A stretch of 64,000 bases of DNA from Liolophura sinensis (taxonomy: Eukaryota; Mollusca; Polyplacophora; Chitonida; Chitonidae). The number at the start of each line of letters is the position of its first letter. Position 1 is the first letter of the stretch. The notes beneath the pieces were generated by a model. That model was not told the DNA's origin and searched no databases. It worked only from the letters and a program-made list of their open reading frames with translations. Positions 22,960 to 35,346 of the stretch are shown here, piece by piece. A program made the translations under genes and the position numbers. The DNA lies in contig NC_088302.1 in NCBI RefSeq assembly GCF_032854445.1, forward strand, positions 53,972,046-54,036,045. The letters are read 5' to 3'.

Positions 22960-24160
22960 TGAACGATGAAACGTGGTTTTGTGGAAAACTAACAAGCCTT
23001 AATACCGTCTACCAATTCCCCAAAACCAAGCTGAATAGAGATGCATCGGTTTATCACTGGAATTCACTGTCTGGTCTGAGAGATGTAATGATGATTAGGG
23101 TCCTGATACATCTAGACAAATCGTCCGCCTTTTCGATCGTCCCACTGTGTGCCTGTCATGATAATGGCGACACCCTGGATCTGTGAAGGTTAAGAAAACA
23201 ATTTTACTGAGGGGCTTGTCCACATAAATACGCACATGTATGCATTATAACGGAAGACACGCCATCCATCCCTGTAGACGATTGTCTGGCATCTCTTGTG
23301 AGCGAAGTATCGCCTGGGCGTCTGTGTGTACGACATTCTCTGATCGGAATACATTCAGTTCCATCCGATTTTTATCATCAGTCGTCGGTTTCCCTGTGAC
23401 GTGACTCTTTAGAGCTTTTTGGCAGTGCAAGAGTTCCAGAAATCTTTTCACTATACATACCGCCTCTTGTGTCTGTGCATTGTGTTTTTGTATCCCACCT
23501 TATGCCTTATTGGTGTACTTGTAATATGTCCAGTGTGCCGCGAAACAATTGCCATCGAATGTTGTTAAACATATTTACCTCGAATGTCTGTAAATTTGCT
23601 GCTTTGTATTAAATGGCGGATTCCATGAATGATGGATCATTTATACTTAGATATTGGTGGGCAGTTGACAGATTCCATGACGGAAAGACCATTTACATTT
23701 AAGTATTGCTAGGCAAATTCCTTCTAAAAATGCTTCCAGGACAACGTCCATCTAAACAGAAGAGTAATGGAAATGTCGTTGACGTGAAATTTCATACACG
23801 AACATATTGAAGACAAAACTAGGTTATATTAATTTTTTTCTAAACGTATAGGCCTGTCAGACAATTTCATTTCGACATACAGACGGACAACTCTTAGAGC
23901 ATACTAAAACCATAATTCGTGGCACATGTATAAGCTCTGGAAGGTGCATCATGTAGTGATTTGTTTTTAGTGTTTAGTCTCACATACAGAGTTTCTCAGT
24001 GATGCTTTGTTTAAAACTTGTTTAAGTCAGGCAACGTCACCCAGAAATAACATATACAGCTAACCACGTTCTCCACATACTTAATACGCTCTGAATTGTT
24101 CGCGAGTCTGTTGTACAAATGGGCTGTTTAGGGATGAGATGAATTCTCACCTGGTTTGTG
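22960..24160 (+). repeat. R1 repeat, copy C, upstream and middle modules
   Basis: 22990-23270 matches 2190-2440 (TAATACCGTCT, GAGATGCATCGGTTTATCAC, ATGATAATGGCGACACC). 23298-23345 holds one 55-bp-like unit (GAGCGAAGTATCGCCTGGGC, GTCTGTGTGTACGACA), the single-copy state of the copy A array. 23340-23450 and 23500-23710 match 4166-4600. 24030-24160 matches 18770-18870. Confidence 0.75.
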
Positions 24161-24432
24161 AATCGTCAATTACGGCCAGACATTGCGGATTTCCTAACGT
24201 AATTACCGAATCGTCAATTACGGCCAGACATCGCGGATTTCCTAACGTAATTACCGAATCGTCAATTACGGCCAGACATCGCGGACTTCCTAACGCAATT
24301 ACCGAATCGTCAATTATGGCCAGACATCACGGATTTCCTAACGCAATTACCGAATCGTCATTTACGGCCATACATCGCGGATTTCCTAACGTAATTACCG
24401 AATCGTCAATTATCATCAGGCATAGCGGATTA
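24161..24432 (+). repeat. 48-bp minisatellite in R1 copy C, about 5.6 units
   Basis: Units start at 24161, 24209, 24257, 24305, 24353 and 24401; each opens AATCGTCAATTACGGCCAGA and closes GTAATTACCG. R1 copy B and the minus-strand fragment at 31.9 kb each have a single unit. The 16-codon period gives an open forward frame (24139-24447) without recognisable protein features. Confidence 0.95.
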
Positions 24433-25460
24433 CGAGGATACCCATAGGGGCTTCTCTCAGACCACGCTTAGTCCAAGTTGAGAGAAATTAATATACTTCG
24501 ACGATCAAGAGCAATTAATTAGTATCTTTCTTGCCAGCAAAGAAGCAATATATGTATTAGGTAGACAGTGAATGGTATTTGTCTTTGGTGTCGATGTCGA
24601 CACGCTTTCATTAAGTTTCCAACCCCAAACCCGTGAGGTTTATTGGAAGGGAATACAGGTTTGAGAGAACCCTCTTGAACCCATGTAACCGACGCCAAAT
24701 ATGACTCCCAGACTCAACATACCAACAATGATCACTGCTTGTCCGATCCAATTTTAACTCTAACAGTGAGATACCAGATGTCAAACTTGGGGAATTGCCG
24801 ACATTTATCACAAGTTTGTACTTCTCTGAATATCCTATTTTTCAAGTAAAACAATTGCGACGTGCAAAGACGATTTTATTGTCATTTTTATTCAAATCTT
24901 TCTTTTCCAATTCACAAATTGGATATTTTTTCTTGTAAAGTTTGCGTGACAGCGTCTTCTGTGGAACACGCAGAATAAATAAAGTAATTTCTATATTTTT
25001 ATTTGAATGGTTTCAGCAAATTGATAGTGATTGCTCAAATCGAAAAATGTTGCATGTATTTTACATGTATGTATGAAAGGAAAATCACGTATGCATCTGC
25101 CTCTGTGATAGGTTTTATTATTATATTCGGGGCTGACATACTGAGACGGCGGTGTTCGTTAGGCTCTCATATAGAACTTGAGTAAAAGATGAGAATATTA
25201 TTGGCTATAGAATTAAACACAAATTAAATAATACAATCGATTTAAAATAGATACATATTTGTATTGCCCATTTTCAATGCTCTTGTTTACGTAACAAAAG
25301 CTGAACTGTTATAGAAAGTATAGTCTATCAGAACAAAAATTGTCGTCATCGTACGAACAGAGAGAGAAGAGCCGTGAAAAGGTAAAGTAAAGAAAGAATA
25401 GAAATATTGCTCGCTGTGTTTGTTATGGAAGCGTGGAAGAGACGTGAAAAAAATTGCACA
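24433..25460 (+). repeat. R1 repeat, copy C, distal modules, with R5 segment
   Basis: 24440-24610 matches copies B and D (ACGATCAAGAGCAATTA, CAGTGAATGGTATTTGTCTT). 24620-24800 (R5) matches 32190-32380 in inverted orientation (AACCCGTGAGGTT, AATACAGG). 24860-25430 matches 5690-6260 (GACAGCGTCTTCTGTGGAAC, GATTGCTCAAATCG, TGAGACGGCGGTGTTCG). Confidence 0.7.
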
Positions 25461-26368
25461 AATAAAAAGGCAATTTAGTAAACATTTTCAGTGAAGGGGA
25501 AATTTTCATTTTCTAGGCGAAGATAGATTTTTTTACTCACCATTTTCACAGTAAAGAAGATAAAAACTTTTTGAAGGTGCAAAAGAGAAAAACATTTTAC
25601 TCGTAATTTTATAGTTATTGAAAAAAGCTTTACCTTTCTTTGAAAGGGCAAGAAAGACAATATTTCTCATAACCGTTGTTGTTAGTGTATTTAGACAATT
25701 CCTGAATGACCAATCGGTAGGTCCATTAATGTAGCTTGACCGCCAAAATGCCGGCTGTGTATTGATTGTTTTGAATCGAGATACAGTAAGCCGGACACTT
25801 ACCTTAAATCCTCTACCCATGGTGGCGGGACGGTCGATGGGCCTACGATGGACGTATCATCCCGCCATCATACGTGACTGATTATCCGATCACAGCGCGA
25901 CGATCGGCGTATGATTTTACGACATTAACCCGTCGGTATAATATTCTAGCTTCAGTTTAGAGATAAATTTTTTCCTTCCCCGTAAAGAAATGATGTCTGT
26001 GTGACGATCCTTCTAAATCTCATTAAACGGCAAAAGCATTGCATGAGCAGTAATCATTATGCAATGGTGTAAGTCTGTCCCAATGCCATGGCGATGCACT
26101 TTCTATCACGGCCGATCTCGAATTAACGCGGTTTTGCGTATGGGAGGTCCCTCATGTCACATCAGTCTTTTCACCACCCAGCTCCATGCACTGGATGCGG
26201 TAGCTGTTGAAAATAGGACATGCTGACCTTTCGATCCTACAGAACACATTCTACGGCTACAACGACTGCCCAATATACAAACATGACTTCCCAATGACTT
26301 CATCCCAAGTATGATATCATAACATCTCACACCATCGACACCAAACACGTTACCCTTGGGCCGAGCTC
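25461..26368. other. No recognised feature
   Basis: No shared repeat or coding signature was recognised. A weak inverted pair TGGCGGGA / TCCCGCCA lies at about 25823-25867. Confidence 0.4.
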
Positions 26369-26605
26369 GGGGCCTCTGTGTCTTGGTTGTTACTGTTCTA
26401 GCTCAACACAATGAACTAAAAGTTTCTCATCAATGCGATCGCTGTGAGTTCAAGTCTAGCTGTTGAGGCTTTACCCCTCCCCCCGTTCTTCGTGCGAACT
26501 TGTGCTAGAACATGCGGATGGTCGTGGGTTTTTGCCGGGTTCTGCCAGGATCCTTCCATGTGCCATAATCCCCGCTAAGATCAGAGTATAACTCTAAATA
26601 AATAA
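26369..26605 (+). mobile_element. SINE-A, diverged full-length copy
   Basis: Head GGGGCCTCTGTGTCTTGGTT, then CTCATCAATGCGATCGCTGT, GAGTTCAAGTCTAGC (B-box region) and GGATGGTCGTGGGTTTTTG, ending in AAATAAATAAATA. The 3' body is degenerate, and the A box is damaged compared with the copy at 53996-54258. Confidence 0.7.
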
Positions 26606-26639
26606 ATACCGAACGGGTCACCTACAACTTCTGTGCTCC

Positions 26640-26785
26640 TCTCTCAGTATTCGGACAAGTACATTACTGTTCCGTTCGCTATTTGTGCCCTGTGTCCAAG
26701 AATGGGATGGTGGGATCCCGTGTCCTTCGCCATATGCCTCAGTGAAGATATGCTCTGCTTATGACGTTTTGACCTTGCTGAGTCG
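26640..26785 (-). repeat. R6 dispersed repeat, inverted copy
   Basis: Read on the minus strand it matches 36640-36775: AGCAAGGTCAAAACGTCATA, CTGAGGCA, ATCCCACCATC and GCGAACGGAACA. Confidence 0.65.
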
Positions 26786-28249
26786 GGGATATGCTATCAA
26801 AAATGCATCATACAGAGAGTAAACCCAAATTAGCGTCACGCGTAACCGATGAAATCCGGACGCCGGTCAATTTACGTTAGTTAGGATTTTGAGGTAACTC
26901 TTATTAATGTATAAATAGTGTAGCAACTTAAACGTCCCGCGCCGCAGCAATGGCCATGGCGAGCAGAATTAGGCAAAAATGCGATAATTCTTATAAGAAT
27001 TTATTTAATGAACGTCACTGGTCGATAAACAGGTTGTATGATCGATGTGTTGCAAACACAGACAGAAAAATGAGAGTCCTGACTCCGATTTCCACAAACA
27101 GAGGATTAAACCTGATAGCAGAATATTTATGAACAAAAATCGCTACGTTTTGACAGAATGTCACATTTGCCTGACTAAAGTTTCTTCTGTCTTGAAAGAT
27201 GAATGTCCTATTCGTGTACAGAAAGATTAAGGTTTCATCACTGTACATAAAACGAAACAAATTCTATCCATTAGTGTATAAAATGCAATTCATCACTATT
27301 TTAAATATGTATTGAATGTACTGAAACACCTTTACACCTCACCACAGTTTGGCCGAAACAAATTAATATTATGTTCTACTTGCATCTTTTGCATGACGTT
27401 TTATGGACAGAGTGGAAACGCACTATGGTAAGATTGTACGGCTGTCATTCCAGCCTGGACCTGATTGGCCGAGGCGCGGCAAAAGGTATCCCATTGGATG
27501 TAGGTCTTCTTCTTCCAGTCAATGCCCTGAAGCATACACTGGTAAACATATATACACGGTGTCAAGCGAGTTGAAACATTTGATCGCTATACTTTATTCT
27601 CCTTGACATGATGTTTGTATTACATCAAATGGCCACATTTTGTGACCGAGTCTATAGTCGAGAAAACGTGCGCGTGTGACTTATTGGCTTCATAGCCCGT
27701 CCATCTGCTTAGAATGATCGTATTTCATCAAAATAGCCACTTTTTGTGTACGAGTTTATAGTCGTGACAAGCAATTTGACGTTCACCCCATGTGGTCAAT
27801 AATCCTCATGATCACGGCAGGAAAAACATAATGCAAATCCAATGTAAAGTCATTTCTTTTCTTATGGGTCTATGTACTTTCCAGTCTGTAAAACTGTCCC
27901 ACGCTGGGGGAAAATTGTAATCGGAAAGAAATTAAATTTTAAAGACTGCATAATAAAACCATACAAATGAAAAAGTACAGATAATATCACACACTCCGAA
28001 GTTCCAAGATAAAAATACTTATTTACACTGTCTATATTATTTTTGGCACTTATGTCCGTTGTGCTTTATAAATATGTGCCCTCATCCACAAATGTGACTG
28101 CATGAGGACAGGTTAGCCCTGAACAAGTAAAGTTGTGAGTCTAGTTACGAGCCCAGTTTCGTTGGTTCGTCTACAGCTTAAGTCAGAATGTTTGTCGGGT
28201 AGTTGGCGAGATGCGGCGGTATCAGTAAACTCGGCATTAATCATCTAAG
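26786..28249 (+). repeat. R7-related sequence and unassigned spacer
   Basis: 27600-27950 resembles 33120-33360: TTTTGTGACCGAGTCTATAG repeated as TTTTTGTGTACGAGTTTATA, and CAGTCTGTAAAACTGT. The match is diverged. A TATAAATA at about 26910 sits 40 bp before an ATG at 26950, but no convincing gene follows. Confidence 0.4.
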
Positions 28250-28450
28250 TGAAATGCTCATGCGCCAGCGCGGACAATGATCCAGGAGCTTCTCACCAAT
28301 GCAGTCGCTGTGAGTTCAAGTCCAGTCGTACGTGGAAAGATCTTCCAGCCTCGTACGGATGGTTGTTGGTTTCCCCTGGGCTCTGTCTGGTTTCCTCCCA
28401 CCACAATCGCCGTCGTTTAAGTGAAATATTCTTGAGTAGAGTGTAAAATA
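28250..28450 (+). mobile_element. SINE-A, diverged copy
   Basis: GATCCAGGAGCTTCTCACCA, TGCAGTCGCTGTGAGTTCAA (B-box region), GATGGTTGTTGGTTTCCCCT and CGTTTAAGTGAAATATTCTT. The 3' end stops at the GAGTAGAGTGTAAAA part of the tail. The head before 28280 is degenerate. Confidence 0.75.
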
Positions 28451-29439
28451 GTCATGTGTGCAGCGAAAACCTAAAAGTACATAAATGAGCAATAAGAAAT
28501 TCTGTCATCCTTACATGCAAATGGTACAGTTGTCTTTTCATTTCTTCTCCCATGCAAATCAAGGGCATGGATATCCACAGAGCAGGAGGCACAACCATGG
28601 AGGAGGAAATTCCACGACTGTGTAGGTATAAGCATTGATGAAAGAGCAACACGCCAGAGCCAAGGTTAAAGGTGGAGAAAACATGAAAATGACATGAAAT
28701 TCAGATGAAAGAGTGCGAAAAGTTATTCCTAAATGTGGGTCTTCAATATTTTTTTCAAGACACTTGAAAATAATTTTTGTATAGTGAGTATTTTGGACCA
28801 CCTTTTGGTATTTATAGTCTTCGTTTAATAATGTCATAATGAAGATGTAACACAGGTTTAATAAATATTTTTGCACTAGAATTTGTTTTTTTTCAAATAA
28901 TAAATGTATTAAACTTCAATTTGGATCATATTTTTATTTTTAATATGCTCATAAATATTTTCATAATTTAGGTTAAACGCATATGTTTCGATATAAACAA
29001 CAAATTAACATTTAAATAAATTTATTAGACAAACATCACATCCTTATTTACAACATTACTATGCAACAATTTTAAATACCGAAATTGGTCCCAAATACCC
29101 AGCATACAAAAATAGTTTCAAATACCCTTTTCTCTTGAAAAAAAAAATCCAAAAAATATTAAAAATCATATCTGCAAATAAGTTTGGACGCTCTTTCATC
29201 TGATTTTGTCATCATTTTTATGTTTTCTTCTCCTTTAACGAAGTTATGAGGTCAGCTAGCACATAGGCTTTGGCTCACATCATATCGTGTCACTTTGACA
29301 TCGTCTGGCTCATACTCCTCAGTTTACCATCAGTGGTTTTTACTCCTTTGCTGCTTACAGAGATTATATGTCATTTTTGTCAAGGTTTCTGTATACCGGA
29401 TCCACTCAACTGTTTCCCTAACACGACATACACTGCGTC
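28451..29439. other. AT-rich spacer
   Basis: Strongly AT-rich from about 28870 to 29170. No gene or repeat was recognised. Confidence 0.4.
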
Positions 29440-29745
29440 CATGTTTATCAGTCAGAAAACAGGAAACAGGAAAATCCATATTCTATTACCTGAAGAACAA
29501 TCTTGTATTGCCTTAGGTCACCATCACCTAATCTCATAAGCTGTATGCAATCTCCATATACATCTGAAGCTCACAGTTTAAGGCTTCACAGCTGGAAGTC
29601 CCGACTGGTTCGTTGCTCACAGTCTTCAGGTGCCCTAGTCTTAAATGGACCCCTGACTGGAACCGGATATTAGCCTTGCATACATGTAAAGGTGTCAGCT
29701 GTAGGAAGATATGTAAACGGCCGTTAGCGGACAAAATTTAGCCCT
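29440..29745 (-). repeat. R4 dispersed repeat, inverted copy
   Basis: On the minus strand this has ATGAGATTAGGTGATGGTGA, GGAAGTC preceded by AACCAGTCGGGACTTCC, and CATGTATGCAAGGCTAAT, matching 21230-21480. Confidence 0.75.
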
Positions 29746-30489
29746 TGAGGCATTCCACTGAGTTCAGTGATTTGTAAAAGTTACGTGCTTTGCTTTTAAT
29801 GTGAGGGGTGTTTGGTGGCAGACACACATGTTGTGAACAAATCCCATAATTTGTCCAATAGTTTCATTCACTCATATGAGCACAGCCTTGAGTATAACCT
29901 AAAGTAACAATCCAATAAAGTAGTCAATGAAACACATGAAACACGAAAGTTTTCAAAGGTTATAATAAGCAATATTTTATACCTGTAGATGAGGAGATTA
30001 TCATCAAACGGAAATCTATTAGATGCCTTAGTTTGCTTTAGTCATACTCTCCATGCTGTAAGCCTCTTGTTTATACTGAATCTAACCCCTTTAAATCCAT
30101 CTGTTAAAACTGAACAGCTATAAATTAAAAGCAATATAATGAACATACTTCTCAGCACGAGGCCACTTAATCATAGTGATGAAGCGATCTTGTATATTAA
30201 ATTGTACGGTGTTTGAAGTCCTCGCAGTCTCTTCGAGTTATTCGTTGTCACTGTGCATCAGACGCCTGCATTTTAAGTTTTCTTAAGTATAATTGTCATG
30301 TAAGTAAATATGGACAGAGCGTCCAGAATTTTGATGGCAATCTGCTTCAAAATTGTGCCTAATTCCGCTTAGCCCGAGGTCGGTGGGGGTATATTCACCG
30401 TGTTGAATTAAATCGCCATGTTGGATGTATGAACAGTTGCAATCAAAGCGCAACTGAAATATACATTTCATTATCGACGACGTTTATAC
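29746..30489. other. No recognised feature
   Basis: AT-rich sequence without recognised repeats or coding signature. Confidence 0.4.
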
Positions 30490-30780
30490 TAGAATGGTAC
30501 ACTATTTGAACACGAATTTCACTCATTCGTTTAGAACATACCTTGCGCATTTCCAACATCACTGCAAACTGCTGACTGCTTCTGTTTTCATGATTCCGCC
30601 CTAATCTCCCACTTTATATAGCCTACATTTATAGGCCTACGGTGGTTTGTGTTCGTTTTGGAGATTGGTCTAGCAAATACTGAACTGGAACGTCCATACT
30701 GGTTGACGACTGATGTGTTTCGACACACAGACACTAACTGGCAGAATCCTAACTCCCTATTCTACCTTACAAACGGATTA
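30490..30780 (+). repeat. R3 dispersed repeat, copy 2
   Basis: CATTCGTTTAGAACATACCT, GCATTTCCAACATCACTGC, ACTGGAACGTCCATACTGG, TTGACGACTGATG and GTTTCGACACACAGAC match 22550-22760. Confidence 0.7.
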
Positions 30781-30819
30781 ATGTCTGGGTTGGGGAGTAG
30801 TATTTTAGCCCCCTGTGTA

Positions 30820-30965
30820 AATATCAGCTTCAAAGACACCACATTTGGTGGCGTGTTATGAGAAGAGAGACAGCGATCTTGGAGACCTCAGTATATTGCC
30901 ACATGCAAAAACGTGACAAACTCAGCGACAATGTTTCTTCTGGCTTTGTTTGTATCAAACAAAAT
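30820..30965 (-). repeat. R1 distal fragment, inverted
   Basis: On the minus strand it matches 9545-9645 of copy D: CACGTTTT, GCAATAT, GACCTCCAAG-type and CTCATAACACGCCACC. A second inverted fragment of the same module lies at 36500-36620. Confidence 0.7.
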
Positions 30966-31013
30966 TCGCAATAAAATCGTTTTCTATATTTAGTATATTG
31001 GTACTTTATGCCC

Positions 31014-31068
31014 TTCGCTTCTATAACCCAAGCACTCAATCACTCACTCACTCATTCGCTTCTATAAC
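31014..31068 (+). mobile_element. 27-bp SINE tail with 14-bp target-site duplication
   Basis: A 14-bp perfect direct repeat, TTCGCTTCTATAAC, occurs at 31014-31027 and 31055-31068. It brackets only 27 bp (31028-31054), whose content CCAAGCACTC…CACTCACTCA is the terminal part of the SINE-B tail. This fits target-primed insertion that aborted after copying only the 3' end. Confidence 0.8.
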
Positions 31069-31859
31069 ATCACCCATTAAAGCTAAAACATGAAAAGCTA
31101 AAACATGAGAAGGTTATGTATTTGTCATAGCCCGTTACGATCTGGCCTTTAAACTACTATATGACCAATAGCCCGGAAATTCATTGAATTTAGTATTTAT
31201 GATTTCCTTGGAGTTCGCTTATGTGTCACGTGAAGAAAAGCTAGTATACTTATTAACATTTCAATTCTTTTCATTAGTTCAAAGGGGGTAACACAGACCA
31301 ATTTATGTGGGTACACTGCGCCTGGGTGGCATATTTCGTGTCGGCTACACGGTATTCTTAGGACGCAGGAATCTTCCAAGATTATAGTCTCTTCCAATAC
31401 ATCTTCCTGGGCTAGACTCCCTGAAACCAATATTAACACCTTTGAATTTTTTGTCTACACTTAATGACAGCGTATTGATATTTTGTATTAAAAGATAAAT
31501 ACAGGTGCCGTTCCCTGTGTCTGGCCAATATATTTAGCGGGTGATTGATTACAGATGAAGTACCTGTGCAGATTCGTCCCAACTCGACACAGTGTGAGTT
31601 TGGAAAAACCTGTGAAGCGGTCATTAAAAATATATTTGTTTTTGACGTACAGGAAGACCCTACTGAAATGTTATCATTCTCTCTAGAAAATGTTTGTAGG
31701 AGCATTTTTTTTATTTTCAGTGAAATTTGCCATTAAGGGCAACATTTTCAGGAAAAGCAGAACTAAAACAAAAGAAAACATTCCAACTCGCCTACATTAA
31801 TTTTCCAGATGCAAATATTTACCAAAAAGTGAAACAGACATATTTTCTAAGGATGGCCT
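31069..31859. other. No recognised feature
   Basis: No repeat or coding signature was firmly recognised. Confidence 0.35.
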
Positions 31860-32060
31860 GAGGCATAGATGCTCTATTAAATCCGCAATATCTTCCCGTA
31901 ACTGACGATTCAGTAATCGAGTCACGTTCATCAGCCTAAACAGCACATTTGTACAGCAAACCAGTAAATAATCAGTAGGTATGCAGTAAGTGCAGACAGT
32001 GATGGGCTTTACAAGTCATTGCTGGGTGACGTTTTAAAGCCACAAATTTCTATAATTAAA
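31860..32060 (-). repeat. R1 middle-module fragment, inverted
   Basis: On the minus strand, GTCACCCAGCAATGACTT, GCTGTACAAATGTGCTGTTT and GAATCGTCAGTTACGGG followed by ATATTGCGGATTT match 24030-24190. It contains a single unit of the 48-bp sequence. Confidence 0.65.
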
Positions 32061-32179
32061 ACATTGGACGCAGCCCTGTAGATCTACAGTACATCTTCAT
32101 TTGAAATGTACCTGCATTAGAAGATACACGCGTGACAACTTTTGTCATATATATCAGCAATTCATCAAGCTTAAATTAA

Positions 32180-32385
32180 GACTTGTGAGTACTGAAAATG
32201 GGAAAGGACGAGCACTGATCAGTTCACTTTTGGTATACCACGGTGTCACATTTGGTGTCAACTACATGTTGTTCAAGAGTGGTAGTATGAATATGACGAT
32301 ATTTCATCTCAAGATGACTGTCTCCCTCTCTCTCGTTTGTATTCCCTTCCAACCTCACGGGTTTGGGCTTGGATCCATGGAAATC
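32180..32385 (+). repeat. R5 dispersed repeat
   Basis: Inverted match of 24620-24800: TTTGGTGTCAACTACATGTT, GTATTCCCTTCC and CCTCACGGGTTTGGG. Confidence 0.6.
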
Positions 32386-33099
32386 AGCGCGAACACCTTG
32401 GGGTTATGTGTGTCGTGACTTAATTACAGCGTATGGATATCTCCCATTAGACACCAAAGACAAATACGAGTTGGGACGAAGTGTGAGCTGGAAGAAGCCC
32501 CTGGGCAATGGATGTCCTTTCAATCAGCAATGTCTGGCCGCAATTGACTATTCGGCTGAAACACGTCATTTGTACTGCAGACTGATTGTAATGAGCGTCT
32601 GACAGTTTGGTGGCGAAGTTCAAAACTAAACTGATTACCATTTTGAATTGTGCCAATAATGTGTTATCATCATTACTCGTTACGTAGTACAAGACTGTTG
32701 TATCCCGTTGATTTCACATTCTGTTTGGATGTGAAGAATAGAAATAATAAAAATTGCAATATTTCAAGAACATACAGGATTTTGGTCACAAAATGCAACG
32801 AGGCGGTCATCAGGCAAAGAGAAGATTAACATTTGGTTTCAGAAAGTTAAATGTATGGTCATGATTTTGCAGAAGGACGTATCAAGTGTTCAGCTTACGT
32901 ATTGGGAATTGTATGGATACGCAAAATGACAATCTGTTCTGAAAAACAAAGCCATCGCGTTTGTTTATGAGGATGATCGAAGACATAACACAGAACAGAG
33001 TTGGTCAGATGACAGGAGAAAAAACTCGCAATGTTCAGATAGAAAATCGGATTTGCTTAACCTTGTCTAGTCAGGTTTTCTTATAGTCTTCAAACATGA
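32386..33099. other. No firmly recognised feature
   Basis: Unassigned sequence; weak resemblance of 32880-33099 to 27000-27240. Confidence 0.3.
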
Positions 33100-33620
33100 A
33101 TGCCCCATCTTAACATAACAACCATATTTTTTTCAAAACACCCACTTTATGTGGCCGAGTCTATAGTTATAGACAAACCCTATCACGTATGCCACCGCAT
33201 GGCCGAACCTTTGTGATCTCGTCAGAATAAATATCATGGATGGCGTAGATAAAGCCAGTTTTATTTACCTGAGGGGTCTGTAGTTAATTCAGTCTGTAAC
33301 GGTTTTTACCTGACCCACAGTAGGGCCTAATTACGATCCTGGAAAAAGCGTAACGGAGTTAAGGAGATTGGATCTTATGCTGGTTTATATTTTCAGGTCA
33401 CATCTCTTAAGGGAAAAGAAACAACATTTTACCTATTTTAAGGGGACGTCACTATTATTTATTAAAGACATAGTCAACTGTAAATGTCTATGATACCCAC
33501 AAATTATCATCAATATACGATATGAAAGACATTAAGATAAATAGTATCGCACATAACTAAATACCAGTGTGCAACAGTTATAGTACCAGACGGAAATCAT
33601 TCCCTGTTTTAAAGTAAAAG
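33100..33620 (+). repeat. R7 dispersed repeat
   Basis: 33300-33600 matches 14800-15130 in inverted orientation (GGTTTATATTTTCAGGTCAC, CGTCACTATTATTTATTAAA, AATATACGATATGAAAG). 33120-33360 resembles 27600-27920. Confidence 0.6.
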
Positions 33621-33751
33621 AAAAATAAAGTATGAAGTAATGTTCATCACACAGACAATTGAAACTATGCATAAAATACTTTCATTTGTTTTGTCAGCTT
33701 TTCAAAGAGCTTTGAAATGCATTCAAATATTTGAAAACTGGGGTGGGTTTC

Positions 33752-33960
33752 ATAAGCCATACTTATGGTATCTAGGAACTCTGACGTCACATCACCTGTT
33801 TTTCCTGATATTCACCAGAAGGAGGGAGTTTTTGGGAATATTATTTCAGTAATCTTTCACTCATGGGTAAAAAGAGTTATTCCAACACTAAGTGTCGTGA
33901 TTAGAGTTGAAAAAACTTCCTGTGACGTCAGAGTTCCTAACCTCTGATAGTATGGTCCTT
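33752..33960. mobile_element. MITE-like element with CRE palindromes in its ends
   Basis: A perfect 19-bp inverted repeat, TAGGAACTCTGACGTCACA at 33773-33791 and its complement at 33921-33939, extends outward imperfectly (GCCATACTTATGGTATC against the complement of CTCTGATAGTATGGTCC). The whole is about 200 bp and has no coding capacity, as in miniature inverted-repeat elements. Each arm holds the palindrome TGACGTCA. Flanking target-site duplication is not clear, and the superfamily is not assigned. Confidence 0.65.
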
Positions 33961-35346
33961 AAAGCTCACTGGAAAGTTCAAATGTTTGAGCGCCTTTAAC
34001 TCTTTTTAAAAAAAAGCAAAAAAAAATAAATAAATGAAAGTATATTTATATTTATTCTTAGGTGGTCTGTTCAGTGATGCCTATCTCGTTTTTTTAGGTC
34101 TCTTCATTTAACTGTAACTTTTCGTCTTTCTTTCTCGGTGTTCTTTGCATCTTAAAAAAAAACAGCAAACAGTGGGTGACCAACGTCAAATGAGCTAGCA
34201 ACGGACTATACAGAAATTTTGAACAACGCCACGTTCAGTGGAGTCACTTTATACGTTGTACACATGCATTCACATTATCTAAAATATGCGCAATATGATT
34301 TTATTTAAGTAGTTGCACGCGAGGACACAGTACTGAAGCTAAGCCCAAGCAAGCCTACGTGTATCGCACAGGCTCCAAAAGCAAAGCATTTCTAGTGGTG
34401 GCAGTGTTGTAAAGCAAGCGTAGTGAGCGGCATATCCGCTGTGAGGAGTATGACTTATAAACCCATCTTGTGCAGAAGCTTAACCTCCAATCATACACCG
34501 TTAATCCGTCACAATGAAGCTCATACATCTCATACAGTCTCCGACGAATGGTTTATACTCCATTGCCACCTAAACCCCGGATAAGGGAAATTAGAGCTGT
34601 GTAGAGGGAAGGAGATGATGTAAACATCTGTGAGTTTCCCGCATCCATGCCTAAGTACATGTACTATCGGACGTACGTGTAGGCCTATACTCCTTCACGT
34701 CTGTTATTACGACCAACGTCATTGTATTTGGTCTCTTTAGCCTGTATCAGTATGAAAATTGCTAAAACAATCTAAACTATTCCCAGGTATAAGGAGTTTA
34801 AAACAACCATGCTACTCCATTCACCTGAATGTTGGTAAAAGCTTTCCAGCTTGCCTGCAATATCAGATTTCTTTAATGGCAAAAAGCACGTAGTTAAAAA
34901 AACTCCGATAATGTAATACCATTCTACATTTTGGATAGACAATCTTTTTATAATGTACTATGATTATTGCATATGGACAAAATCTGTTCTCGGGTAGAAT
35001 ATAGAACAACAGAACAAAAGCCCAATAAGGAAGTTAATAAATCACAGGGGAAGATTAGATGTAGTCCATGAATGGTTTTGACTCAACGTCACTTCGGATA
35101 AAGACTATAATGTAGTCAACCTACTTTTATAGAGAATAATTACAAAAATGATGATTCAAATCAAAAAGGGAAATTTGGGGGGAGGGGGGGGGGTATGTAT
35201 TAACGGTCTTCGAAACAGACAACTATTTCTCTAAACTTAGTTAACTTACTCCGCGAAAAACAATGGGCTACACATCTTGTGGCCGAACTACTTTCTAATT
35301 CTTATTTTTCCATTAAACCGCACAATGATGAAAATATGTAACCCGT
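33961..35346. other. No gene; short A- and G-homopolymer tracts
   Basis: Contains A-rich runs near 34007-34035 and 34155, and a G-rich run at about 35176-35193. No other feature was recognised. Confidence 0.4.

Noticed and set aside
26909-27132. TATAAATA followed by an ATG in good context as a small gene
   Set aside because: The leader would be too short, the 60-codon frame has no recognisable feature, and the region resembles a diverged repeat.
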